Assembly: GCA_026874595.1 (NCBI GenBank)
Contig: CM049313.1
Span: 10,167,508 to 10,231,507, forward strand
Reading direction: 5' to 3'
DNA length: 64,000 nt
Origin: Sipunculus nudus
Lineage: Eukaryota > Annelida > Sipuncula > Golfingiida > Sipunculidae
The notes under the pieces are model-generated. The model was given only the letters and a program-made list of their open reading frames with translations, searched no databases and was not told the origin of the DNA. Below are positions 17,640-29,839 of this stretch, piece by piece. Both the position numbers and the translations under genes were made by a program. Position 1 is the stretch's first letter; each line of letters begins with the position of its first letter.

Positions 17640-19545
17640 TGCCTTGCAGGAAGTTTCGAGTAGAAACGGAAGAATGTTACGGGTTGTGCCAGCCTTGCGC
17701 CTTCCTGTCAGGTGCGAGAACATTGATTCAATGAGTCCCGTGCTTTTTTCAGGTGTGAACCTGAGCCGGCCAGCAATAAAATTAAACACACGGAAAGACA
17801 GTCTTCTCCAGTCCCCAGATGACGTATCCACCAACGGCCCCGAAAGGGATGGGTCAACCGGAAACCAGAATGTAACCTCCAGTTGGTACCGGCTACCGTA
17901 GGGGAAGAAGTGATTTGCTTCGTCCCTGTCGCGTCACTCAAATGTCACTCCAAAATGGACCACTAAAGTACCACGTTTTAGTGACAACACTAGATGGGAA
18001 CGTGTTGTCTGTAAAATACCTGCATTTATCTAACAGTAATTAAATTAACAAGACACCCCCCCCCCCCGCCTTCTTTCCCCAGGTTTCCGCAGCGCCATCT
18101 TGTGACAAAAGAAAGACTTCAACCAATCAGTGAACAATGAAATCGATGCTACAGAAGGCGCACTCGCCGCGTTGCCAAACATTCGAAAGGGGGGGGGGGG
18201 GGGGGGGGGGATGTTGTTACAGGTCACATTGTCCAGTGCCTGTTCTTTTTTTCTATTAAGTAAAATTTTACTTTCTAGCTTCAATAAGAAACTGGAATAA
18301 CCGGATCAAGACAGAAACAGAGTTCTGGTCAGTTCTCCATTCAGTGGCCCATGATCAGATAGAATGGCTCTACATCGACCAACTGGAATGCTTTGGGTCG
18401 CCATTTTCAGAAAATTTGGGAAATGGGTGGCTCGACATGTTTTAAAGTTTCCAAGATGTTAAGGGCAAAGGTATATTTTTTTATAAAGGTATTAAAAGTA
18501 GCATAGTCCTTTCTCTTTCTCGCTCTCTCTCATACACACACATACACACTATCATGCAGACATAAACACACATATGAACACGCATATATTACCAAAGGTC
18601 ACTGAATTAGATGTACTGTTCCCCATAGTGAAATGAATCTTCTTCGTATCTTCTTTTGTTGACTAAGCCCTCAGTGTAAACAAAAATGATCATGACTCAA
18701 TGGGAATAAAGGCAAAATAAGCGTAATTAACGATAAAAACATTGTTTGCAGGCAATGTTTAATCACACACTTATATTAGATACATCATCAATAACTAGAT
18801 CCACAATAGCGTACTCGTATCACCTCAGGTTAATTATGAAGGTACTGAATGACCAAGAAAATTGTGGTTTTCCTAAATTTTAACATACGTTTTCTGAATA
18901 CCGTGACCCTTTGGGGCTTGATGTCTTAATATTGGCAATTTTTTACTGGATAAACGCATTATATGCTGTTGGTTGTTATTCCTCTAGCCCCCGGTTCAGA
19001 TATAAAAAATTGATATTTGAAAATTCGAAAAACTACTCATTGTCAAAGACAGCTTGTTTTTGATAATTTTGACCTTTCCTTACAAAAAATTTTTCTTTCA
19101 TCTTTTTTTTCAAATAGGGATAGATATTGTACGACCTTTAATTTATGTGCGAGTTGTCAGTAGCTGCATGTTTATAATCAAGTTGTTAGTAACTACCGGC
19201 TCAGAATCAGGGCAGACCAGCTATATCCACACCTTTGCGTCTTGCGCATAATCATAATCCTCACTAAAATCATGGTCGTTATTGGCTTATAGTCAGAACA
19301 CTTTCAAGAAATCTAACTCCCATGAGATCAAACTTGCAGCGGCCCATGACGATCTTCATTATTCTCAAGAATCCTAGCACAAAACAGCCAGGTATTAATA
19401 CTTTTGCAAGAACTCTAGACAAGCCAAGGGTCCTGGCCTTGGATTTGTATATTGTGTCGAATAATTTGTTGGCTTAGAATAGCCCGGATTTCACTGTTAG
19501 TCATGCTGCCTCCAAGGTTGTTCACGTGCAACAACACTTTCTCCA
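17640..19545. other. non-coding spacer with paired poly-C and poly-G runs
   Basis: No gene was found. A C run at 18054-18067 and a G run of about 22 nt at 18189-18210 lie about 120 bp apart and could pair. The remainder is AT-rich. Confidence 0.45.
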
Positions 19546-20410
19546 CCTTAGTCAAGGCCCTTGAAATCACCATTAAAACATGACTTAATGCCTCTTACCC
19601 CTGCAGGTCTTCGAACCTCTCCATTACAGTCGAAAAGGCCCGAGTGGCTTCCGACAGAGCTCTTTCATTGGTCGTGTATGACAAAACAGTCCCTACCGAC
19701 TTCTGTGGCTCAGGGGTAGAGCGCAGGACTTAAAGCCGTGAGTTCGATTCTGAGCCGAGGCGGTGAGATTTTTTTTACGGTCCGCCGCCACACACAGGGT
19801 GAGCGCTCTGCAGGCTTCATGGGGAGACTGTGCCCATCAGTCGTGTTTCACTCACAAACGAGTGCGCCTTTCGGGGTGCTATGACCCAGTAATGGGGATG
19901 ACACACACCCAGGGCCCGCAGGAGTGGTATACCGAAAGTAGTTGACACCAGGAAAAATCGGATATGAGCCCCTGTCACGTGGTCCGAAACCGGAATGGAA
20001 CTCTGCAGATGTACATATACTTAGTTAAGCAAAGCATTAAAAATTGAGGCGGTTACCTCCACAAAAAAAAATCTTTAAACAAAAAACAATCCCACGATAG
20101 TGATTGGGAGCTGCTCGGGCCTTTTTGACTGTAATGGAGAGGAAGACCGACAAACAGTGCAGCGCGGCTTAGGTTCGTAACACGAGTTAGTTCTGTCTCA
20201 GAAGGAACCATTCGGGTCAATTTTATGTGCATGCAAGTCCGTGTCACTCCGTCGGTAGGTCGGAAATAGAAGGTTTATACTGCAGGTCGCTAGGGGTCCT
20301 CCGTCAGTCGTTTCTTACCTTTTGTCTTAATATTACTATGGGTAGTTAAAGGCTATAAAGGTGCCATTTAAACATGTTTTAATGGTGATTTCAAAGGCTT
20401 GTGCCTAAGG
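19546..20410. repeat. inverted-repeat element carrying a SINE
   Basis: Left-arm blocks 19546-19583 and 19617-19648 match, as reverse complement, right-arm blocks 20371-20410 and 20110-20142. The matched phrases are TTGAAATCACCATTAAAACAT and CCTCTCCATTACAGTC.AAAAGGCCCGAG. The right arm has about 195 extra bases between blocks. SINE family 2 occupies the centre. This looks like a fold-back or MITE-type element disrupted by insertions. Confidence 0.65.
19698..20068 (+). repeat. tRNA-derived SINE, family 2, copy 1
   Basis: The tRNA-like head has A box TGGCTCAGGGG (19706-19716) and B box GAGTTCGATTCT (19740-19751). A body follows with GGCGGTGAGATT, GGGTGAGCGCTC, GTTTCACTCAC and GGAACTCTGCAGATG, and the tail is GAGGCGGTTACCTCC plus an A run. 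A second full copy is at 55078-55475 and a 3' fragment at 20567-20622. The conserved body after a tRNA head argues for a SINE, not a tRNA gene. Confidence 0.8.
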
Positions 20411-20566
20411 TCTCTACGCTGCATGCTTACGCCACAGTAACCTCTGTTTTAGGCTACAGACTACCAGTATTTAATACGATCACGAATCCGTGTCAACATA
20501 TCATACTCCCTTTCTGGCTTGCTTAGAAACTGGAAAATTGTGAACAAAATCCGGATACAAAAATTC

Positions 20567-20622
20567 AGAAACCAGAACGGAACTCTGCAGATGTACATAT
20601 ATTTAGTTAAGTTATTTACTTT
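20567..20622 (+). repeat. SINE family 2, 3' fragment
   Basis: AACCAGAACGGAACTCTGCAG followed by ATGTACATATATTTAGTTAAGT matches the 3' body of the two longer copies. Confidence 0.75.
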
Positions 20623-20629
20623 TAAATAT

Positions 20630-21549
20630 ATGCCAATTCACCAAGAAATACCATGTGTTTGACTTATAAATGTTTTATCAGAGAGGATAAAGCTGTTCAA
20701 GCTGGAATCGGTATTGTTGACCTCATTACGAATTCGCAGGCATTATGCAAGTTCTTCTGTCACACCACAAAGACCCAGTGTAAAATAAAATACCCATATA
20801 CGATCCTAATGTTTATCCTGCCTTTCGAAGGTAATAGAGTCATATATCCATGATTTTAAAGAATATGATTAAGAGCACATATGGTATATGGCACCGCGTA
20901 GTTGTATATAGGCTAAAATCGTATCTTATATCACAAACGACTGCTCTCACTGGACGGAGAGAAATTTGTTTCCGATGCACTCTGTGTATAGATTTGTCCT
21001 TTTCATGGTTATTAAAGTAAATCCTTTTTCGGGAATATGTAATCTATGTCACTTTTATCATTTTTATTAAAAATTTATGATATCTCTCGCACGCTCAATT
21101 CAACTGCTACGTCATATCTCCTTTGCCCACAATAAAATTCTAAAAGAAATTTCACAAGATACCCAGTAAATGTGCATGCCAGTAATCATTATGAAATATT
21201 AAGTAACTTTATGACACATCCCACTTGGATTCATTTTGATTTGTCTCATCCATAGGTGCTTTTTTTCTGTGCTGCTCTCCGTCAATGAAATGATTGTCGC
21301 AACATTTTAGTTAGAAAACCATTAACTACCGTTTCTGTGATGACCACAAAATAATTACAGCAGAATGTTCGATTTCATCAGGCGATAACCCCATATTTGT
21401 AGGTATTTTCTTATACAATGAATATCACAGTTAAAGCTCGATGTCCTGCAAAATCAGCATAATTTTTACATCTGTATATAATAGTATATATAGCTGCGAC
21501 ATTTCGGTATTTTGGGGGACGGAAAGTGACTTAAAAACGCCAAGGTCAT
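20630..21549. other. AT-rich spacer
   Basis: No gene or repeat was recognised. It includes the presumed 3' flank of the minus-strand gene that ends at 21550. Confidence 0.5.
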
Positions 21550-24500
21550 CTAATCCCTTATAAAATGGCCATACACATTATTTTCCTCAGCAAGTCTGTT
21601 ATACCCATCAATGTGCAGCTTCATTGTCGTGTGTCCAAAGTTGAGAGTTCCATTTAGAAGCGCCAATAAGGAATGTGTGTAAACGTCAGTTTCAACATGG
21701 TTTGTTTGGTAGAGGACCACGTAGGTGCCATTGGTGACTGTGACGTAATAAAGCTCCGCACTGCCTCCGTTGGTCACACGATACGCGCAGTGGTCAGTGT
21801 CATTGAAATTGACACTACTGTCGTCTGCTACACTTGCGAAAGGAGTGGCGCCAAGTTTCAAACATGGCATAACCTCAAACGCTCTGCTCGCCTGCACAAG
21901 ATCATCTGCGGACTGGGTTTCGGCCCAGGTTGGTGGTGCATCGGATTCTGGGAAAGGCTTTTCTTCGTAATTTGCATATAAACGGATCTTCTGCCTCCAT
22001 CTATTCGGATACATAGGAAATGCCGGAGGACGAACCGTTCTGTCAGAGTATTGCTGATGTTCACCAGCTGTGAAAAAGGTAAATCAACATTTAAAATTGT
22101 ATTACTGAAGAGAACGGTTAAAAAACTTATACACTTTTTAAAACAATAAAATTCTATATCCTAGTCTACCAACCTGTATTCACTTGTTTTTAAGAGATAT
22201 ATTTTTTTCAGAAGTTTATATTTTTTCAGTGATTTAAAAGATAGAAACTTCCTTTATATGGAAGGGACTGCCAAATGTGACAATAAAAAAAAATTAATCT
22301 CCAGTTTATGTTTCAGAACTTTTTGGACTCTTACCAGTTATCTAACTGATCAGATGTGTCACTACATGAGTAGCCCTCTTGGTTTGGCTGGTCACATTTA
22401 GAGTGTTTACATGACATCATCCAATAAGCAGCTGTCAACAGAGGATGTGATTCATAACTTGCACAGTGAGTGGGGCTTATATGTTATAAAATGCAGACTA
22501 ATTGCTCCTTGACCGCAGTATGTGTACGGATATGTAGCAAAAATGTAGATTGATTTCATATAATATAAAATAATTTTGTTTCTTAAATAGTGTTTAGGGT
22601 AGGTATATAATTCTTTTGTTGAAAAATTAGGTCCATAACCTTTTACCCTTTGATTATTGCCTGCCCCTCAAAATGTAACGAAACATTGCATAGCATAAAA
22701 AGGGGGGGGGGGGGGTCGATGGAACCGGCCTTAACTCATGAGAACTGCATGCTTCTGTTTTCTCCAGTTAATCGAAACAGTCAAACGTCTGTATTGTGCG
22801 AATTCTGCTAACATGACATCACCACCTGCGCCAAGTGGCGCCATCTACAGTCACCTCATTTAACCATCATAAGAATAGGATATTCTGATCAAACTTAACT
22901 TGAGAATTCACAACACCCTTTTCTTAACCGTCATTTTTTGCGGCTTAGACCCCTATTTTTCTCGGCCCCGTGGACCTTTTTAAGATTTTCTCATTAGTTG
23001 TCCCGAACTGGACTCCGTCCCATTTTCCAAACAAGGGCCCAGAGGCACAAAAAGTCCCCCGCCATATGTTTAACTAGGAAAGTGTTGCATCAGTGATACC
23101 AAAATTTTTCGCAACCTTGGCAAGAACCCGTTTTTGAATAAAAATAAAAAAAAACTGGCAAAAATCAAACTTGATTAAACTTGACTTATCTGAAGGAGAG
23201 TGAAGAAAAACTCGTTAAACCGAGATGGCACGTCCTGTAGGTTATTATCACATGTCAGTCATGTGCTGAGTAAGTTTGTAAAACTTGTTGAAGAAAGCAG
23301 GAAGGGCCTTAGAGATATGTAGTAAAAGAATGGGGCGGGACGGACGGACAGGGGGAATGATGGGCTGAAGGACGGACAGACGAGGACCATTTTAGTAGTC
23401 CTCCCTTCTACGAAGGGGGACTCAACAGTAAATCAGTCTCTGTACACTTTTGCAAAGTGTCGCCAATTCGGTGAAGCCAACATGCTAAAGCTTGAATTCG
23501 TATTTCGACGTATATATACGTAGGTATATCAAGAAATATCATGAACAGGCTTATAAACGATACCCGTTAAACATAATCTCAGACTGAAAAATTGGCAGTC
23601 AACGAGAGTTAATGACCCCTGTCCCTGAATAAACGTGACATGGCCCCAGCGCCGAGTTCATGGGCAGGTTAATGATATTACGAACAGTACCAAAGACACA
23701 ATTTTAAGTAAATGAATGGAATGTATGGTGAACTTAAAAAAAGTTATATTTAACATTATACCCATGCAAAGTATCTTTGAGAACTATATATCTAAGAGTG
23801 TGTTAACCCTCCTATGTTTTTGTGTAAAAGTTAACGTAAATATTAAAAATAGGTAAATATTAATATGTATTTGGTTATTAGCTTTACGTTATCGGTCAAA
23901 CCACACACAAACTTATTTGTTCTGAAGATTATGGATTCGCCGCTCCCATTTTCTATGGATTTTTTTTTCTTTACATTTTTTTTTCAAAGAGGACCAGATC
24001 TTCGCTAATATTTTCAATTTGTATTTTTCACTTTCCTTGAAGTACTCTTAAGTACTAATAAGTTAAAAGTATTCCAAATGGACTAAATATTTTGTTGGGT
24101 TGATGCCCCCTTTTAAGAATTAAAACGAATTTTTGTATATTGCCTTGCATGCTAGATAAATTCCATGTTTTTATCCCGATCAGTGAATTAAACAAAAATT
24201 CCTCCGCTCCCCTCATATTTATGTTGTCAAGGAAGTATTATTTTTGTGTGTGGCCTCATAGGGGATGAAACGGTATACAACCAACAGATATCATATGTTT
24301 ACCTACCTTCACCGACAATATGGATACGGTAAGAATTGCCTCGCAAAGGAAGTACGAATGCGCATTTTACTCTCCATTTTACTCCAGCGAATGTCCCGGT
24401 GATCGATCGGATTTCATCGATACAAAGTCTCCCGTCGTTTCCGACATCTCGCACCCTGAACACCAAACTTTGGCTGAAGATATAGTAATGGTCGTCCGCT

Positions 24501-27500
24501 GGCCTGTAAAAGGCGGCGTCCACGTTTATAATACCAAATCTGTTGTCATCCAAAGGGCGGCACTCATTACCATTCTCCTTCAATACCTGTAAAAATATAA
24601 ATATGTGTGTTAAATGTGAAACCTTTCCTAGGACGCACCTTCATAAATGGTCATCTCCATATGCTGGGCAGTTTTGACAGTCCTTTTTTCTGCTCCTTTA
24701 TATTTATCTCGTGGTCATGACCTCCATTTTATGGACACCTCTACATAATTGACAGTTTGGCCTAGTCCCAAAGTTGATTACATTATATTGGTTTCACTCT
24801 GAGTAAGCAGGCCTAAAATATATTACACAAACATTTGCATTACTTTAACGTGCCTAATTTATCAGGGAGAAATACGATATTGACCTAGCCATATTCCACC
24901 GTTGTCTAAAACAATTAATTACGTCACTTTACGTCCTTGGGAATAGTAGCTTTGAATAAGTCCTAACAAAACAATCAGCTACAAGGTCCACATCAATATA
25001 CGCCAGCCATCGTAGCACGTTTTGTACGGTTGCACAGCAGTCGTCAGTTAAGAACCTAATAGACATCAAAGGTAAAATATAGGGTGGCAACTTTTCACAC
25101 AAGTTTCCTAAAATGATCTGAAGTTGCGGTTCATTAATCTAAACCAGATGACTCACCCATAAAACCAAGGCTACCCTTCCTGAGTGCGCATGCGTGAAGT
25201 TCTGCCATCCCATATAGTTTTAGTGATTGATGCAGAGAGAAGAGGGCCGCTAACTAATATATTCATCTACGACACCTACATGAAATTTATACAAAGATCT
25301 TTATTTAAAGCTCGCTTTAGAACTGTGATGGTATTATTCCCGGTACAATGTGACATCCGAGTTCCTGTGACACTATGTTATCAGGCCACCCCGCGTGCTG
25401 TCACGCCGTCAGTCAATTTTAGTGCCTACGTATATTTCTGTCCGGGAAACTACTACGCCACCACCTAGAAGTTACACCGGGACACCCCACAATAATGCCC
25501 TGGTTACGAATCTACCAAGAAGTCCGCAAATTAGATTTAAAATATTGTGGTTCGAAGCAGTCCGTAATTTCAAACCCTAATTTCAGGAATTATATTATTG
25601 AGTTATTGCAATCCTTGAAGTAATACATTTTATGCTATTTTTTTGCATAATATTTAATAATGAATAAGTTTTTGTTCGCCTTGATAATAATAATTGACAA
25701 GCAGAACTATGTGACCGATTTTACCGAGGATTAATTAAAGCAGAAGTGTTCGGATATTTTTAAAAATTATAACGGCAAGCATACGTCTTGAACTGTTTGC
25801 AATTACCATTACAGGCTGCCAGTTTGGTTATTATCTGGTATACCATATTGTTACGAAACCTAATATAAACAGATCACGATTGCGTGATGAACACAAATTT
25901 TGTAATGGAGATAAAAACAAATCAGATTCTGTAACAGTAGGCAGCGTGAAATGTCTAGGGGAATGAATAAACAAATCAGTTTTTTTTTGTTAATAAATAA
26001 CTATAATTTATTCTTAAAACAACCCTAACATTACAATACACTAAATCAATACAATTATACAGTAAAACAGCGGTATAACAACAAGTCAATACAATCACAT
26101 AGAAAAATAATGTGCACAATACCTGGTTACCAACACCATCACAACGATAAGTCCTTTAAATGTAAACTCTCGGAAAGTGACAGTCCAGTGCAAAGCTCTT
26201 GCAACAATCCTGAATGTCTGAAGTCCAAATGCATAAAATCAAGGAGAAAGTCTTAGAACATATATAATTGCCGCATTCGTCGGATAAGGTCCTAGAAACT
26301 GACACACGCTTCTGCGTCCGCTGGAATCTGCTCTGCTGTTCTCTCTGCCCTTCCGTTCTAAAACACCTTCAATCCACAAGCCGAGAATTTTCCACTTCTC
26401 GAACACTCTATAAGAGCTTGCACAACACAGTAAACACTCGTTTCAGGAATTCTCCAGAAAAACAGCGCTGTGTGTATCTCTACATACCAGGCTCATCACG
26501 TGACCTCGGCCAGACGTTAAAACCCAAGGCCAAAGATGACAACGAGAGTTTAACCAGTACGGATTAAACATAGAATGTAATATGCGGCCAGACACGAGTG
26601 CCATAACGGGAGTTACGCCCGTGTCGCATAATAAAAAGAGCACCTGTAACAATATATAGATTCCATTTTTGTCGACTACTCTTATTATTATCACTGGTGT
26701 ACCAGTAAAAACTTACAGGTTTACAGGTTCATGAAACGTAAACTCAGTCGAAGCGAGAGGGTCCAAAAGAAAGATATTACATGCTGTTTTGATACTGCAG
26801 CTGAAACACATTATCAAAGGTATATTGCCAAGAATAAATACTTTAAAGTGATTTATAGTCTTTTGTAACATAAGGGCTTCAAGATAATTCATCCTTTACT
26901 TTCTTGTAGGCTTCAGCAAAACATTTTCTATCCAAAACAGGTTCACAAGGATGTCCCGGCAACAGTTTACTTTTGTTTTCAGGATATTGTCTACCTTTGT
27001 CAAAGCTGACCTTGAACCATAAAGAAGCCTTTATTTTAACTAAATGTAAGGTAAATGCAGTAACAAGAGACCCAGGGGTATAATGTTCTTACAATGACAT
27101 ACTGTGCGTATGCTAATGAGTGACCAAGAAACAAAACAGTAAAAGTGAAAATATCATTTCAGTATACATGTATAGTCCAGCATGGTTGGCACAATCTATG
27201 GCTTACCAGTCACATAATCTAATAATAAATATACAGCAATGCCTGAGACGTTAAGTGACAGTCAATACATTGTTCATGAAACCAAATGAAATTATAAAAG
27301 ATAAAATTTAAATTTCCTGATAGACTTTATTTATTAACAAAATGCTCTACAGAACTGTTTATCATCACGTGAGAGCAAGAATATTATTCTTTTCTAAGAA
27401 AATACGGAAAAGTTCACTTTGCACTACATAGTTAAAAACTTGTAGTGCTATGCACCTGTAGCTTGTATTCAGATAGAAGCTACATTATAAATAACCAATT

Positions 27501-29797
27501 CAAATGTGATGCTTATTGCTGCAGCTGTTCCTAGGTTTAGTTACAGATATTACATCATATAAGCGAATCAAATTGAAAAAAAAATTGCGATCGCCTAAAT
27601 TAGAAGTTTGGCAAAGATAACAGCTTGAGAATAATTCCATTCAGTTCACTTTCATATAAAACTTTTCTTGGAAAACTGAATTGACCATTTGAGCAGGTCA
27701 CGATAGGTGGCGCCACCTGCAGCTCAAAATCACATAGTAGTCGTATGATCAATATTTCCATGAAATATATTGCTGAACGATGACATCCCTATTTATATGA
27801 GATATTTGATAACATACATTACATCATTTATGTACATCAAATTGACAATTTTTGTGATCGACCCAACTTGAATTTAAGTAAAGAATTGTTGACAATAATT
27901 AGGAAGCAAAAATATTAATACTTTATGGCTTAACCTGGAAAAAAGCGAAAAAAGACCATTTAAGCCCGCAGAAACAAGATCAATATTAATGGCGCGACCA
28001 AAAGCTAATTTTGGATATTCATTACATGATTAACAAGTCTGCCTAGTTTCATGGTGACAGCTCCAGCGGTTTGTAAGAATCCTAATAACAGACGGTGTAC
28101 GGCGCAGATTGGACGCTGCATGCGCCATCGCATTAGTTCGCATAGTAAATTAAAATTGTAAGGTATATCGGTATTACGATGTATATATTTCATCACCAAT
28201 AAAATCAAAATAACATCTATATCCAGAGAGCAAATATGACCACGATATACAAGAAAATTCAATGTGACGTTTGTCACGAACTCCTTTTAGGTGATATTAA
28301 AAAAAGTCCAAACCCAGTCCTGACATCATAATTTCGGTGTTCTAAAAATAGACTAACAATTTTCTTCTAACACTGTTGTGTTGTCTGTGTTGTTCCTTCG
28401 ACTATCGGTATACCCATACATCCGATATGCAACTTGTGACATCCTGGGTTAAGTGTTAACAAAAAATTGCATTCCTCATGAAAAACCGAGAAAAACTGGG
28501 AAAAAAGAAACCTGTCAGGGTTCGACAAGTTCTCAGGGACTGGACATGAAAGAACTCCAAGAACTGCCCATATGAAAGAATCTTTCTGCAATGAAAGTTT
28601 GATAGCAAGAGGACGTTTATTTTGAGAGGAATAATGTTTTTTTAGGAACACGCCCAAATCCTCAAAGTATAGTAACATGCTCATACGTTATAATAGGTGC
28701 CCATTCACCCACCTTTTGAAAAAGAATTTATGTTGATTTCTGGCTTCCATTGTACATATTAATTTATAAAGAGTAATCTTGGTTATGCAAAGTTCTTATA
28801 ACGCCTCCATGAAGGACGTATGACCTTGTTTATCAACAACATGTTAGTTAACACAGTAATGTTTACAAACGGGAAAAAACATGGAACCTTAGGTGGTATA
28901 GGTTGAATATGTGGAGGCAGAAAGGTCACTTGTTGGAAAAACGCTACTTGCAAAGCTCTGGATTATCTGACTTGCTGCCAGATGCCCTTGTTGAATTTGT
29001 TTTGATTATTTATTTATTTATTATTTTTTTTTTTGGGGGGGGGGGGGGCTCCCAACTACTATAAACACGTTGACCTAAACAAAACAAGCAGCCTGTGTGC
29101 GGTGATATCCACGTTTTGTGACCTATTTTTATAAAAGCTCCAAGGGATTACGTTTAGTTTATAAAGACAAGATAGGTGATTGGGCCCCTCTAATCCGCAT
29201 GGATACAAAACAATATCTTTTGATTCCATAATTATATTTGAACTCTGTACTTTAAGTATATAGCCAAATATAATTGGATTTTTTTCTCAAATAAGTGCTA
29301 TTATTAGACGGAAGCTGATGTCCTACTTTAGCACTTGGTAGATATTGTTCGACTCTGATTGAACAATCTACACGGGTTAGAAATCCTACAAGTGAATTCT
29401 TTTAGTTTATAAAACTCATATAGGTGGTTGGACCCCTTTAAGTAAACTAAATCGATGACTAATGAGTACAGAAGCTACTCACGGCAAGGTAGGAAATATC
29501 ACGGCCTGTAGCAGAGCTACCATCGTCCGGTACCGGAAGACCATCCTTGATGAGAAACTGCTGACATAGCCATCTCCGGGAGTGACTGGAGGTGAACAGA
29601 GGACATCGTCCAGTCATGGCGCATCCCGCGGCACACTCCTCCAACGACTTTACCCATTTCGTCTGGATCAAGGTAACGTTAGCCTGTAAGAAGGGCTCGA
29701 TTTCACGAAGCGAGTACAAGCCGCTTATATAGATGTCTGCTTGGACTGTGTGAAAAATGTACCAAATAGTCCAAAACAGGAGCAGAGGTTTAGCCAT
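21550..29797 (-). CDS. secreted protein with PAN/apple-like segment, three exons, function unknown
   Basis: Proposed exons are 29797-29483, 24586-24307 and 22067-21550, giving 370 residues. Donors read GCC|gtgagt and GAAG|gtaggt, acceptors ttacag and cacag, and the phases agree (0, then 1). The start ATG at 29797 opens a clear signal peptide (hydrophobic residues 4-20, likely cut after HTVQA). An upstream in-frame TTG exists but would bury the signal peptide. Residues about 45-80 have the cysteine spacing EECAAGC...GRC...WLC of a PAN/apple fold. The rest (FSQSLVFRVRDVG, YRIHIVGEG, CAYRVTNGG) looks like an extracellular beta-rich domain that I do not recognise. Intron 1 (4.9 kb) holds a probable solo LTR; intron 2 is 2.2 kb. 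The exon chain is inferred from splice signals and continuous reading frame. Confidence 0.7.
25930..26651 (-). mobile_element. probable solo LTR (Ty3/gypsy-like)
   Basis: Read on the minus strand, the 722-bp segment starts TGTTACAGG and ends CTGTTACA, fitting TG...CA termini. It contains an inverted GACACG/CGTGTC stem near its start and an AATAAA signal about 50-75 bases before its end, followed by an A run. No internal retrotransposon domain is adjacent on either side. AGATTC occurs just outside the right-hand end on the minus strand (25924-25929) and again 7 bases beyond the other end (26658-26663), which may be a target duplication if the LTR begins slightly earlier. It lies in intron 1 of the secreted-protein gene, same strand. 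Confidence 0.5.
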
Positions 29798-29839
29798 TTG
29801 AATAGCTACGTAGCAGCCTCGTAACTGCTGCAGCAAGGC

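Noticed and set aside
17451-17834. 127-codon minus-strand open frame
   Set aside because: About half of it lies in the dispersed repeat 17415-17635, whose other copy is not open.
19706-19751. Apparent tRNA gene
   Set aside because: A and B boxes are present, but the sequence continues into a conserved SINE body found again at 55 kb, and the acceptor stem does not pair.
21673-21981. Plus-strand open frame of 102 codons
   Set aside because: It is antisense to the last exon of the secreted-protein gene, which has better support.
28005-28684. Two minus-strand open frames of 90-105 codons in intron 1
   Set aside because: No motifs and no splice sites keeping frame with the host gene.
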